A stretch of 64,000 bases of DNA from Clostridium sp. JN-9 (GCF_004103695.1 NZ_CP035280.1:2356001-2420000), one strand, 5' to 3'. Numbered from the stretch's first letter, positions 26,871-34,510 are shown. The notes: generated by a model from the letters alone, not told the origin. Program-made: numbers and translations.

Positions 26871-26908
26871 AAAAGTCTCAGTACAATATCTTCGAACATT
26901 CTAAATTA

Positions 26909-26945
26909 TGACGGATTATGCAAGTAATCTGTCACTTTTTTTATT
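26909..26945 (+). terminator. Terminator after the 38-aa gene
   Basis: TGACGGATTA (26909-26918) pairs with TAATCTGTCA (26925-26934), followed by CTTTTTTTATTTT. Confidence 0.85.
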
Positions 26946-27042
26946 TTATATTTTTTACATTACATTTTTTCTGTCATACATTGATTCATGATAGAAATAT
27001 ATGTATTAATCAATGTGGGAAAAGTGCAGAGAATTATAAAAT

Positions 27043-27084
27043 AAAAAGCTGTAATCTATTATAATTAATAGATTACAGCTTTTT
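27043..27084. terminator. Terminator of the tRNA used for prophage insertion
   Basis: A perfect 19-bp inverted repeat (27043-27061 with 27066-27084). On the minus strand it follows the CCA end of the tRNA remnant directly, so it is the chromosomal terminator of the interrupted tRNA gene. T runs on both sides make it bidirectional. Confidence 0.8.
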
Positions 27085-27112
27085 TGGTAGCCCCTAGGGG
27101 ACTCGAACCCCT
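27085..27112 (-). other. Attachment site: 3' end of a tRNA gene
   Basis: Read on the minus strand: T stem AGGGG, loop TTCGAGT, stem CCCCT, acceptor strand AGGGGCT, A, then encoded CCA. Upstream bases (27113-27160) do not fold into the rest of a tRNA, so only the 3' part is here. This is the expected scar of integration into a tRNA gene. The intact gene should stand at the other prophage end, beyond 64,000. The T arm resembles clostridial tRNA-Glu, but the isoacceptor cannot be fixed from this piece. Confidence 0.7.
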
Positions 27113-27185
27113 GTTTCTAAAATTATAGGAAAGTACTTCCCTGTCCCCTACTAAAAATGTGATTATATCATTATTTACAAGCTAA

Positions 27186-27235
27186 AAGTGTACAAGCACC
27201 CCTATATAAAAATATAATTAATGTGTTAAAAGTGT
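27186..27235. repeat. Repeated TAAAAGTGT near the attachment site
   Basis: CTAAAAGTGT (near 27182-27191) and TTAAAAGTGTGTTAAAA (near 27222-27238) share TAAAAGTGT in the same orientation, 40 bases apart, within 130 bases of the tRNA scar. Short direct repeats at this place may be arm sites for an integrase. Nothing else was found in 27113-27249. Confidence 0.3.
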
Positions 27236-27249
27236 GTTAAAATTAATAT

Positions 27250-29586
27250 CTAAGAAAGCCTACGAATTGGCTGCGGTAAATGAGTTATTCCCGCCCAATA
27301 CCCATCCTCATACGCTAATAAATTAAGCGCAGTAAATCTTTTTAAATGTAATAAATCTTCAAGGGTATATCCCTTATCTTCAAATTCTTCTTTCATTGCT
27401 TGAAAATTCTTTTTGTTAGATCCGGCAATAAATGTGTAACTACACATAGCAGATCTTAATTCTTCCTGTATAGTTGGTATTTGAGCTAGATGATGGCATG
27501 AAAGCATTAGCTTAGTTCTGTATTTAGGCATTTGACTTAATATCATAGTAAGATACTTCTCACAATTCTTAGTTTGATATAATTCATCTATGAGTATTAC
27601 AACTTGTTTTAATTTATCCTCTGGAATGTCACAAAACCTTTTTTGCAAGGATCCCCATACTTTAGTCATCCAATAACATACATATATATCTTTCTGCTGC
27701 TGAGTTGCAAACATACTGTCATACATACGAATACATATTAGTTTTCCTTTCTGCATTTCGTTTAATAAATTTATATTATTATCAGTAGATTTTTTTAACA
27801 TCATCTCAATGTAAGTATTCTCTTTGAGCCTATGAACCCTACTTAGTATTGCACTAATATGCCCCTGCTTAGTACCTATTATTTGTGCTGGGCTATCTTT
27901 AGTTGCTTTTGACCATTCATCTATTTCCAACAATTCCTCTATATATTCACTCATTAGTTCTTTTAATTCAGCTGGAATGCTATCAATATATTTATGCCTA
28001 ATAACATGGTTTTTAATTACATTAAAAACATCATTTACGGATCCGTTGCATACAAAAACTACAAGTGAAGCATATTCAAGGTATCGCTCCATTCTTCCTT
28101 CAAGGTCACTTTCACCATCATTTACTAAATTTATTAGTTCCTTTAGTTTAGCTGCTTTCATTTTGGCACAATTATAAAGTTCAAAAATAGAATTATCCTT
28201 TGGTATAATTTCGTTATAGCCAAACCCTTGTAAGGTATCCCAGACATCACATTTTATATCCAGTATTTTTTCTTTTGGTATTACAGCAGCCAATTCATCT
28301 GATAGTTTGCAATTACCGCAGAAATCGGGAAGAATCACGGTCCTGTTATTATTAATAACATCATAAGTAATATTTGCGATCAATGTACTTTTCCCGCTTC
28401 TATTTGGTCCGCAAATACATATTGAAGTGTTTTTAAGTTCTTTATCTTCAGTTTGATATACTTTGGTAGACTTACCTTTGTAAGTATTCTCGCCAGCTCT
28501 TATCACGCCATTTTGTAGCTGAAATGGCACCTCACTTTCCAACACATTTATATTGCTTATAATTTTATGCTTTTGCAAAAGTTCTCTACCAGGAAGTTCA
28601 AGAAAGTTTTGGCATTCATCAACACTCATTTTATTATTAACTGTCCCAATATTGTAATTTGTGTAATTTATATTTTTAGCTTTTAATTCATTATAGATTA
28701 ATTCATTATCGGCATTTAGTTGATAAAAGGACTGTGCCACTGCATTCGCATTATTAATCTTTCTATTATTATCATTACTATCAGAAAGTACAATCATTTG
28801 AGTATTTAAGACTATGCTGTCTTTCTTTTTTATAGTAGCAGTATTGAGTTCTTTCTTAGTATTTCCCATTAAATTAGTTATAGCTATTTCAACTAAGTTT
28901 ATATCTTTTTTTTCCTTTTTAAATAATTCCTGAAAAGCTTCAAATATTCCATCTAATATTTCTGCAAAAGTTAAAGCAAGAATTTTAATAATATATTTTT
29001 TATTTAACACTTCTTTATCCAACGGTTCATTATTTTTAAATCTATTGAATGTGGAATTACATTGATTGGCCCATCTTCTTTGGCTAACAGGTTTAAAATT
29101 ATAAAATATTGCGACCCTATCTCCTTCTTCTATAATATCTAAAACACTTAAAATGCTTGCAAGAGGTTCGTTACATCTTTTATCCAATGATAAACTTAAA
29201 GGATCTTCAGATTTATATTGTACTTGATACTTTAATGCATCATTTGAAAAATTCTCTATTTTATCAATTATGTTTATGGTTATTCTGGGCCATACTTCAA
29301 AAATCTTTTCTCTAAAAAGTTTTTCATAAGTTTCAGGTACTAGGAAATAAAAGTCTACACTCGATTTTCTTATATCTATCATAAAACTACATTTAGATGG
29401 CGTTTCTATTTTCCAATACTTTGATTCCTTATAAATTCTTTGATTTATACTTTTACCCAAATGATTAATGGTTCTTGCAATATTAGAACTATTGTAATTA
29501 CGAATTGATGTGTCTGGAATGAGCTTAAGTATTACATATTTTGGCTTCACTAATTTAAAATAATCAGATAACTTTATACTTTTCAT
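27250..29586 (-). CDS. VirB4/HerA-like ATPase
   Basis: Large protein of 778 residues. The N-terminal half (1-370) has no motif I recognise. The C-terminal half is a RecA-like motor with Walker A CGPNRSGKST (about 402), Walker B VVILIDELYQ (about 670) and a downstream SCHHLAQIP segment, as in FtsK/HerA, VirB4 and VirD4-type DNA or protein pumps. It ends a three-gene operon with two small membrane proteins (four-base ATGA overlap with the one upstream), the pairing seen in type IV secretion-like loci. A full secretion system is not present. The substrate (DNA or protein) is unknown. Confidence 0.65.
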   Translation of the reverse strand: MKSIKLSDYFKLVKPKYVILKLIPDTSIRNYNSSNIARTINHLGKSINQRIYKESKYWKIETPSKCSFMIDIRKSSVDFYFLVPETYEKLFREKIFEVWPRITINIIDKIENFSNDALKYQVQYKSEDPLSLSLDKRCNEPLASILSVLDIIEEGDRVAIFYNFKPVSQRRWANQCNSTFNRFKNNEPLDKEVLNKKYIIKILALTFAEILDGIFEAFQELFKKEKKDINLVEIAITNLMGNTKKELNTATIKKKDSIVLNTQMIVLSDSNDNNRKINNANAVAQSFYQLNADNELIYNELKAKNINYTNYNIGTVNNKMSVDECQNFLELPGRELLQKHKIISNINVLESEVPFQLQNGVIRAGENTYKGKSTKVYQTEDKELKNTSICICGPNRSGKSTLIANITYDVINNNRTVILPDFCGNCKLSDELAAVIPKEKILDIKCDVWDTLQGFGYNEIIPKDNSIFELYNCAKMKAAKLKELINLVNDGESDLEGRMERYLEYASLVVFVCNGSVNDVFNVIKNHVIRHKYIDSIPAELKELMSEYIEELLEIDEWSKATKDSPAQIIGTKQGHISAILSRVHRLKENTYIEMMLKKSTDNNINLLNEMQKGKLICIRMYDSMFATQQQKDIYVCYWMTKVWGSLQKRFCDIPEDKLKQVVILIDELYQTKNCEKYLTMILSQMPKYRTKLMLSCHHLAQIPTIQEELRSAMCSYTFIAGSNKKNFQAMKEEFEDKGYTLEDLLHLKRFTALNLLAYEDGYWAGITHLPQPIRRLS

Positions 29587-29777
29587 AAAAGTCCGCCAAA
29601 TATAACTATTACTGCATATATTGTTAAGGTCAAAATAGAAGCCTTAAGTCCTTTTCTCCATCCAATAATCCATAGAATTATAAATATTGTTCCTAAAATT
29701 AAAGCTACAGAATAAGAGCAACCAACCAATGATTTTATTATATTACCTATAAAATCTAAAATTGATTTTTTAATCAC
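29583..29777 (-). CDS. Small two-helix membrane protein
   Basis: Protein of 64 residues with two hydrophobic segments (about 18-37 and 46-62) around a short basic loop (GWRKG). It overlaps the ATPase start by four bases and starts 12 bases after the previous gene, so translation is coupled. Its place and shape recall VirB3/TrbD-type inner-membrane components, but the sequence is too short to prove it. Confidence 0.5.
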   Translation of the reverse strand: MIKKSILDFIGNIIKSLVGCSYSVALILGTIFIILWIIGWRKGLKASILTLTIYAVIVIFGGLL

Positions 29778-29789
29778 GCTATAGCCCTC

Positions 29790-30182
29790 CTATTTCCCGA
29801 ATGATCTTATTAAATCCAGAAAATCTACGAAGAAAAAAATACAAGCGTATCCAATTAAGTACTTAACCCCAGTCTTAACAACTTCTTTTACATCAGAATT
29901 GCTCATATCTGCGATCATATCTTTTGTTGCATAAATTGCTGCTGCCCAATAACCAATTGACAATAATATTTTCCAAATGGTTCTTCCCATTTTATCTGCT
30001 TTAGCTATACTTACATCTATTGCACTTGGATCAGCTGCTAATACATGAGTACATCCAAATGTTATGCATAAGCCTATTGTTATTGATGTAATATCTCTTA
30101 AAATTCTTACATTCTTTCGTGTACAATATCTTTTCTTAAGATTATTAAGTTTATTGTTACAGCATATTATTTCTATTTTCAT
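29790..30182 (-). CDS. VirB2/TrbC-like small membrane protein
   Basis: Protein of 130 residues. Residues 28-50 form a signal-like hydrophobic stretch ending in VLAADPS, a likely signal peptidase site. Two further hydrophobic segments follow (about 70-88 and 107-124) with a short charged loop between (MIADMSNSDVKEVVK). This signal plus two helices is the layout of VirB2/TrbC pilin-like proteins. First gene of the operon with the small membrane protein and the ATPase. The assignment is structural inference, not sequence identity. Confidence 0.5.
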   Translation of the reverse strand: MKIEIICCNNKLNNLKKRYCTRKNVRILRDITSITIGLCITFGCTHVLAADPSAIDVSIAKADKMGRTIWKILLSIGYWAAAIYATKDMIADMSNSDVKEVVKTGVKYLIGYACIFFFVDFLDLIRSFGK

Positions 30183-30250
30183 AAATGCTCCTCCTGTATA
30201 TTATTAAATTAATTGGCTATAATACTTAAAAAATGGAAAGGATGATTATT

Positions 30251-30319
30251 ATGTTTATAGTTATAGCTGGATTAACTCTTGCGGCAGTAAGTGAATTTGC
30301 TTTATTTGTATTATATTAA
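30251..30319 (+). CDS. Tiny hydrophobic peptide, 22 aa, opposite strand
   Basis: GAAAGGATG lies 6 bases before an ATG that opens MFIVIAGLTLAAVSEFALFV, almost wholly hydrophobic. It is one of very few plus-strand reading frames with a good ribosome site in the prophage, and it sits between the secretion-like operon and parMR. Its size and character fit type I toxin peptides of plasmids and phages, but no antisense RNA can be proven. Confidence 0.35.
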   Translation: MFIVIAGLTLAAVSEFALFVLY

Positions 30320-30329
30320 ATGTTAATAA

Positions 30330-30470
30330 TTTGTAAATAAATGTTATAAATGCATGTGTACTAGCATTTTCTCAAATTAACATGCATAAGCTGTAGTGTA
30401 GCTATGAAGCGAAGCAAGTAGTTCACTAGAGCGTTTTGGTTAAGTCTATGCATTCAGCACGGGCTTATTT
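30330..30470. other. Non-coding segment between parR and the toxin-like peptide
   Basis: No reading frame. TATGCAT occurs near 30350, 30383 and 30450, with AAGC/GCTT-rich pieces between (GAAGCGAAGCAAG). The last part, GCACGGGCTTATTTTTTATCC, ends in a T run. It may be a small RNA, or the centromere of the ParM system placed downstream. I do not recognise an RNA family. Confidence 0.3.
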
Positions 30471-30471
30471 T

Positions 30472-30672
30472 TTATCCTAAAATGTCCATAAATTCACTTT
30501 TATTAAGTGATTTTTCTTCTAATATATTGGTGCTTTGCTCTATTTTCTTTTCTATAATTCCTTTCAAAACATCTTTAACATAGGCAGATTTATCGGAATG
30601 CTTTTGTATCTCTTCATATAATTTATTGTCTTCAGGAGTATTCTTAAAACTAATAATTAATCTTCTTGCCAT
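30472..30672 (-). CDS. ParR-like DNA-binding adaptor
   Basis: Protein of 66 residues. It begins with RRLIISFKNTPEDNKLYEEI, a strand plus helix of the ribbon-helix-helix type, followed by SAYVKDVLKGIIEKK. The gene overlaps the end of the ParM-like gene by 16 bases. In R1-type partition systems a small RHH protein binds the centromere and links it to ParM filaments. The position and fold fit that role. Confidence 0.65.
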   Translation of the reverse strand: MARRLIISFKNTPEDNKLYEEIQKHSDKSAYVKDVLKGIIEKKIEQSTNILEEKSLNKSEFMDILG

Positions 30673-31535
30673 AAACTCACCCCAACATTCTTAAAGCCTA
30701 AACAATTATTGAATTGACAATTCCCCATTATTTTTGTCCCAGGCATCTTATTTTGTATTGCCTGGCCGTAGAGATATGTCCCCCCACCAGTAAGATATAA
30801 TCTTGAAGTCTTTATCGGATAGTTCATAATAAGCTCATTAATGATATTATTTAGATGTGATTCAATAATAGGTTTTAAAAAAGATAGGTTTTGTTTTTCT
30901 CCATAGATTGATAAGCCTTTGTTTAATATATTTTCTCCTTCTTCTATTCTTAGGTCCGTTTCAAACTTTTGATTTATTTCCTTTACAACATCAGCGTATA
31001 GTGAAAGTGTACCTTCTAAGATAGTAGAATACTTTGTAAGCTTTCTTTTGCCTTCAAAGTATTGAAACAGGCATACATCAAAAGTTCTTCCCCCTATGTC
31101 ACCAATAATATAATTTTCCATAGGATTAATCGTGTACCCGGCCCCTGCAGCTTGTGGAAATATCTCCACATTGTTTATTATTATGGTTCTTTCTTTTCCA
31201 TTTATATTGGTTCTATTAAATTTATTGCTTAAAAGTAATTCCTTAAGTTGATTTCTCTGACTTTTATATTGCCCTATTGGAAGGCCAGTAACAACATTAA
31301 ACTCAACTTCATCATTCAAACTAAGTGCATAAAGTAAACACGCTTTAGTAAGTTCGCAATTGATTTTATTTAATGCTATTGCATTTTCTCCATCACCTAT
31401 ATAGTATTTTATTTTATTCATCTCAATGTAATTGCTTTTGCCAATAAGGCTTTCTTTTGTGGTTACCTTTGCTGGGAATATATGCCCTTCTGAATCCTTA
31501 ATATAGGTATACCCACCATCATAACCAATTATCAT
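30657..31535 (-). CDS. parM: ParM/Alp-type actin-like segregation ATPase
   Basis: Actin-like protein of 292 residues. Phosphate 1 loop IGYDGGYTYIK, phosphate 2 loop IGDIGGRTFDV and adenosine motif YLTGGGTYLYG are all present. NVVTGLPIGQYKSQR fits the ParM/StbA/Alp family. It polymerises to push plasmid copies apart. In a prophage it suggests that the phage can be kept as a low-copy plasmid. It is the promoter-proximal gene of parMR. Confidence 0.8.
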   Translation of the reverse strand: MIIGYDGGYTYIKDSEGHIFPAKVTTKESLIGKSNYIEMNKIKYYIGDGENAIALNKINCELTKACLLYALSLNDEVEFNVVTGLPIGQYKSQRNQLKELLLSNKFNRTNINGKERTIIINNVEIFPQAAGAGYTINPMENYIIGDIGGRTFDVCLFQYFEGKRKLTKYSTILEGTLSLYADVVKEINQKFETDLRIEEGENILNKGLSIYGEKQNLSFLKPIIESHLNNIINELIMNYPIKTSRLYLTGGGTYLYGQAIQNKMPGTKIMGNCQFNNCLGFKNVGVSLWQED

Positions 31536-31690
31536 ATTTTCACTCCCTTTTTAATACTTATGAGGCTAACAAATGTATTCATTTTTTATCTCTTTTACTA
31601 TAATGTATGCTCTATTACTTAAAATGTTTCCTAATTTTAGGATTTATTTTAAAAATTAATTTTTATTCCTACTTTTAATATCTACAGACA

Positions 31691-31752
31691 TAAAAAAGCA
31701 CCTAATCTTCTAGGTACCATATATCTTCTACCTCTCGATTAAGTGCTTTTGA
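31691..31752 (-). terminator. Terminator overlapping the end of the small regulator gene
   Basis: AAAAAAGCACCTAATC (31692-31707) pairs with GATTAAGTGCTTTT (31738-31751) with one mismatch. On the minus strand the last arm ends in GGTGCTTTTTTATG. The regulator's stop codon is in the stem. Confidence 0.55.
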
Positions 31753-31872
31753 AATTCTTAATAATGTTTCTGCATTCCCCTGCACCTTATTAAGTTCTAT
31801 AGTATTATAAGTTGTATTACTAATGCCTAACATTTTTGAAAATTCTTTTTGATCCATCATGTATTCACGCAT
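31702..31872 (-). CDS. XRE-type helix-turn-helix regulator, start apparently frameshifted
   Basis: The 56 residues from the ATG at 31872 contain DQKEFSKMLGISNTTYNTIE, a Cro/C1-type helix-turn-helix, and an acidic end. The domain seems to begin earlier: in frame upstream lies GVKNKLKEIRMREYM, the usual first helix, but no start codon precedes it. AGGTGA and a TTG stand at the right distance one frame off, at a run of four G (31899-31902 as C). One more G would join TTG to the frame (67 residues). This is either a one-base loss or a consensus error. Confidence 0.5.
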   Translation of the reverse strand: MREYMMDQKEFSKMLGISNTTYNTIELNKVQGNAETLLRISKALNREVEDIWYLED

Positions 31873-32074
31873 TCTGATTTCTTTTAATTTATTTTTTACC
31901 CCAAGCTTATCACCTACTTAACATTAGTTTATGTTAATATTCTACAAATGTTAAATAATTCCTCTAAAAGAATAGCCCCGAAGGACTATAAGATGAAAAT
32001 ATTTAAAAGGAAACATTATGAATAATGAATAAGCTTAGCTTAATTATAGCCATGAATATTTTATTTATACAAAA

Positions 32075-32104
32075 AATAAAAAAAGTCCCTGGATTTCTCC
32101 AGGG
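32075..32104 (-). terminator. Terminator after the holin-like gene
   Basis: CCCTGGA (32087-32093) pairs with TCCAGGG (32098-32104); on the minus strand the stem is followed by ACTTTTTTTATTTTTTG. It lies 10 bases past the holin-like stop. I see no gene between 31873 and 32114. Confidence 0.85.
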
Positions 32105-32114
32105 TTAAATTTTA

Positions 32115-32669
32115 TTATTGAGCAACTGATGTTGCTGCTACTGTAGACTGGACTGTATTTATTGTCTGCTTTAATTGGGCATTTTCTTGTACTAAGGCAT
32201 CATTCTTAGCTTGGATAGCTTTTGCTGCTTCCTGTTGTTCTTTTACATCCACCGGTTTATGACCCAATAATAATACTTCCGATTCAATTGTATCCTTAAT
32301 TAATTGATCAATTTCAGGGGTTACGGTTATTCCTGCAATTTCTAAAGCATTATAAACTGTATCTTTAGCTTTATCACTTCTGGCCTCACCATCTAATTTG
32401 GAAGTTAAATATAGTTGTTCAGCGCAACCGGCACCCTTTTTAGCATATGTTTCAATTACATCCAGGGTTTTAACTACTGGATTATTAGGAACTATCTTGT
32501 CCGCTACCTGTAAAACGCTATCTGCCATATTCATAGCCTTATCAACTTTGCCAGCAATTTCTTCAACTTTTACGCCCTTTTTCTTTAATAATGGTAAAAG
32601 TACCAAAGCTGAGGCACCTACACCGACTGTTATCCCAAAAACGAATAATAAAGTAACATTTACATACAT
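32115..32669 (-). CDS. LLH-type phage holin
   Basis: Protein of 184 residues: one N-terminal transmembrane helix (about 3-27), a helical middle, LTSKLDGEARSDKAKDTVYN and ALEIAGITVTPEIDQLIKD, which match the C-terminal domain of LLH holins, and a Gln/Ala-rich coiled tail. It should permeabilise the membrane and release the amidase. It stands directly behind the amidase. The ATG at 32669 follows GGAGG by 8 bases; the in-frame ATG at 32684 overlaps the ribosome site. Confidence 0.65.
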   Translation of the reverse strand: MYVNVTLLFVFGITVGVGASALVLLPLLKKKGVKVEEIAGKVDKAMNMADSVLQVADKIVPNNPVVKTLDVIETYAKKGAGCAEQLYLTSKLDGEARSDKAKDTVYNALEIAGITVTPEIDQLIKDTIESEVLLLGHKPVDVKEQQEAAKAIQAKNDALVQENAQLKQTINTVQSTVAATSVAQ

Positions 32670-32734
32670 AATACATTCCTCCAAAAATTTATTTTTAATA
32701 TAAAAAAGTGCCTACATTATAAATAGACACTTAG

Positions 32735-33514
32735 TTATTTTATTTGGGGCTTTCCATTCCAGGCTCCATCAGGCCCAACTACCCAACCATCTACTATTGT
32801 ATTGGCTGTCATAATTCCATCAGGCCCTATATAGTAAGATTTGTTATTCCATTTAATCCATTGGTTTGTAGCCATAGCACCATCTGATTTTAAGAAGTAC
32901 CAATAGCCATTGTTTGATTTAATCCAACGACTTGTCACCATAGCACCATCACCACCGAGGAAGTACCACAAGCCTTTTGAGTCTTTCCTCCAGCCATTAA
33001 TGACTTTCTTTTTATTCTCAAAGTAGAACCATATTCCATTTATTAAATGCCATCCGTCACATAATGCTTGTACCCCCTTCATAACTGCTTGTTTAATCTC
33101 CTGTAGAGGATAGTTAGTTCCAGGACATTCTGTAGCCATTAACTCCCTATGACCATAAACAGCCCTAATTGGATATATACTTTTCAAATATTGGCCTAAT
33201 TCGACTAAAGCCTGTTTTTGCACCTCAGGCATGTGCTCTATCATATAATTACCCTCTGCACAAATTCCCAAGGTATTTGTATTATGGTGCAAACAATGGC
33301 TGCCTATAGCATTATTAGGTCTACCTTTATATATGCTTCCATCCTTTCTAACAAAATAATGATATCCTATGCCTGCCCATCCATTTTCTTTATGCCATTG
33401 ATGTACGTCATACACTGAGCATTTTGAGGCTTCAGCGTGATGATATACAAGTGCATTAGGCAAATTACCATATGACATAGATCCAAAACTTAAATTTGTT
33501 TGAATAATATTCAT
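32735..33514 (-). CDS. N-acetylmuramoyl-L-alanine amidase endolysin with choline-binding-type repeats
   Basis: Endolysin of 259 residues. Residues 15-145 are an Amidase_2 domain: zinc ligands in VYHHAEA (His), YGHREL (His) and TECPG (Cys), plus GIGYHYFV. Residues 150-259 hold about five 20-residue wall-binding repeats of the GWxxxxGxWYFLxxDGAM kind, known from choline-binding proteins, ending in VGPDGAWNGKP. The tail protein at 41805-42533 carries the same module with the same ending. No signal peptide, as expected for a holin-dependent lysin. Confidence 0.88.
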   Translation of the reverse strand: MNIIQTNLSFGSMSYGNLPNALVYHHAEASKCSVYDVHQWHKENGWAGIGYHYFVRKDGSIYKGRPNNAIGSHCLHHNTNTLGICAEGNYMIEHMPEVQKQALVELGQYLKSIYPIRAVYGHRELMATECPGTNYPLQEIKQAVMKGVQALCDGWHLINGIWFYFENKKKVINGWRKDSKGLWYFLGGDGAMVTSRWIKSNNGYWYFLKSDGAMATNQWIKWNNKSYYIGPDGIMTANTIVDGWVVGPDGAWNGKPQIK

Positions 33515-33526
33515 AAATTATTCCTC

Positions 33527-33760
33527 CTATTTAAATAAATTGTGTTGGATTCCATAAAAAAAGAAGGTTGCAAACCCTCCTATAATCAGCCCTATAAACC
33601 AACGTAGCGTTGTTGTAAGACTAGATAATTGTTGGCAAAGGTTATCTATCTTTACATCTACACTAGCCCCCCTTTGCTCTAATCTATCAAGCCTGCCACT
33701 ATGATCATTTAGCCTTCTTTCATGAGTATTCAATTTGTCTTTTATTAACTCATCATTCAT
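33527..33760 (-). CDS. XhlA-like haemolysin/holin partner
   Basis: Protein of 77 residues: an N-terminal coiled coil (LNTHERRLNDHSGRLDRLEQ) and one C-terminal transmembrane helix (about 53-72). This is the standard layout of XhlA, which works with holin and amidase in PBSX lysis. It lies 12 bases before the amidase start. Confidence 0.75.
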   Translation of the reverse strand: MNDELIKDKLNTHERRLNDHSGRLDRLEQRGASVDVKIDNLCQQLSSLTTTLRWFIGLIIGGFATFFFYGIQHNLFK

Positions 33761-33790
33761 AAAGCATCTCCTAAAAATTTAATTTTTCCC

Positions 33791-33825
33791 AAAATAAAAA
33801 GACCTCCTACGGTCTCTTATTTTTT
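33791..33825 (-). terminator. Terminator after the XRE regulator
   Basis: AAAAGACC/GGTCTCTT stem (33797-33804 with 33811-33818), extended by A/T pairs; minus strand tail is CTTTTTATTTT. It overlaps the end of the small XRE gene and stands before the lysis genes. Confidence 0.75.
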
Positions 33826-34043
33826 AAATGCTTATCTTTATTGGGAATATATTCCAATAGGTCACTTATGTCACACTCTAAAACTTCACATATTTTATCT
33901 AATTGTTCCAAACTCACTCTATCTACCAGTTCATTATATAACTCTGAAATAGTATTAGGTCTTATGTTTGTTTTCCTAGCCAAATCAGCTTGTGTCCACC
34001 TTTTTTCACCTAAAAGCCTAGATAAATGTATTTTAATCATCAT
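33807..34043 (-). CDS. XRE-family helix-turn-helix regulator
   Basis: Protein of 78 residues with a Cro/C1 domain: RWTQADLARKTNIRPNTISE as helix-turn-helix, then LEQLDKICEVLECDISDLLEY. It matches small regulators such as YozG-like proteins. It sits between tail and lysis genes rather than in the early region. A palindrome 63 bases upstream (34106-34124) is a likely operator, so autoregulation or control of the lysis genes is possible. Confidence 0.8.
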   Translation of the reverse strand: MMIKIHLSRLLGEKRWTQADLARKTNIRPNTISELYNELVDRVSLEQLDKICEVLECDISDLLEYIPNKDKHLKNKRP

Positions 34044-34105
34044 TACAACCCCCTTGTATCGTATTTCAAGGGCATTGTAACGCCTTTCGGGATTTTCAGG
34101 CTTAA

Positions 34106-34124
34106 TTTGATATTTAATATCAAA
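34106..34124. promoter_or_regulatory. Operator-like palindrome upstream of the XRE gene
   Basis: TTTGATATT-T-AATATCAAA is a perfect 9-bp inverted repeat around one base. TCGATAT, TTGTATCA and TGATATAA follow within 50 bases, suggesting more half sites. It lies in the 131-base gap 5' of the XRE gene, the only sizeable non-coding gap between tail and lysis genes. Confidence 0.5.
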
Positions 34125-34174
34125 AATTCGATATGTTGTATCACATTTATGATATAAGATAGTAGTTTTATTAT

Positions 34175-34312
34175 TTAAGCTGTAACTTGGCTTCTTTTAT
34201 CAAGTTCTGCTTTAACTGCATCCCTAAGAAATGCAGGCACCGCAATTTTACCTGTTTCAGGTTCTAATACTCTTAATCCTAATTGGATTAAGTCTGCATA
34301 TAATTCAACCAT
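34175..34312 (-). CDS. Small phage protein, 45 aa (CD1375-like)
   Basis: AAAGGAGG lies 7 bases before the ATG. The peptide opens MVELYADLIQLGLRV and has the segment IAVPAFLRDAVKAEL. Short proteins of this pattern follow the tail-fibre genes in clostridial phages (called CD1375 family in C. difficile phages). No function is known. It sits 18 bases after the previous small gene. Confidence 0.6.
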   Translation of the reverse strand: MVELYADLIQLGLRVLEPETGKIAVPAFLRDAVKAELDKRSQVTA

Positions 34313-34330
34313 TAATATCGCCTCCTTTCA

Positions 34331-34510
34331 TTAAGATGGATTAATTTTTTCAATTAGTTCAGCCAAAGCTAATTGAAGATCAATTTTATCTTGTGCCTGT
34401 TTCTCAATACTTTCAGCTAATGCTAATTGCAATTGAAGCTTTTCATCTCCTAGCCTTTTTATTTTTTCCTCATCTGTTTCAGGTGTATTTTTTAATATTT
34501 TTCTAGACAT
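34331..34510 (-). CDS. Small coiled-coil phage protein, 59 aa (XkdX position)
   Basis: The ATG touches the stop of the Ig-like tail part. The sequence has two alike heptad units, LQLQLALAESIEKQ and LQLALAELIEKI, and so should form a coiled coil. In PBSX-like phages a small protein (XkdX) holds this place between tail fibre and lysis genes. The function is unknown. Confidence 0.5.
   Translation of the reverse strand: MSRKILKNTPETDEEKIKRLGDEKLQLQLALAESIEKQAQDKIDLQLALAELIEKINPS

Noticed and set aside
27085..27160. Complete tRNA gene on the minus strand
   Set aside because: Only the T arm, acceptor 3' strand and CCA can be folded; there is no D arm, anticodon arm or matching 5' acceptor strand within 76 bases.
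30330..30470. Known riboswitch
   Set aside because: No conserved core of any class I know could be matched, and it does not precede a metabolic gene.
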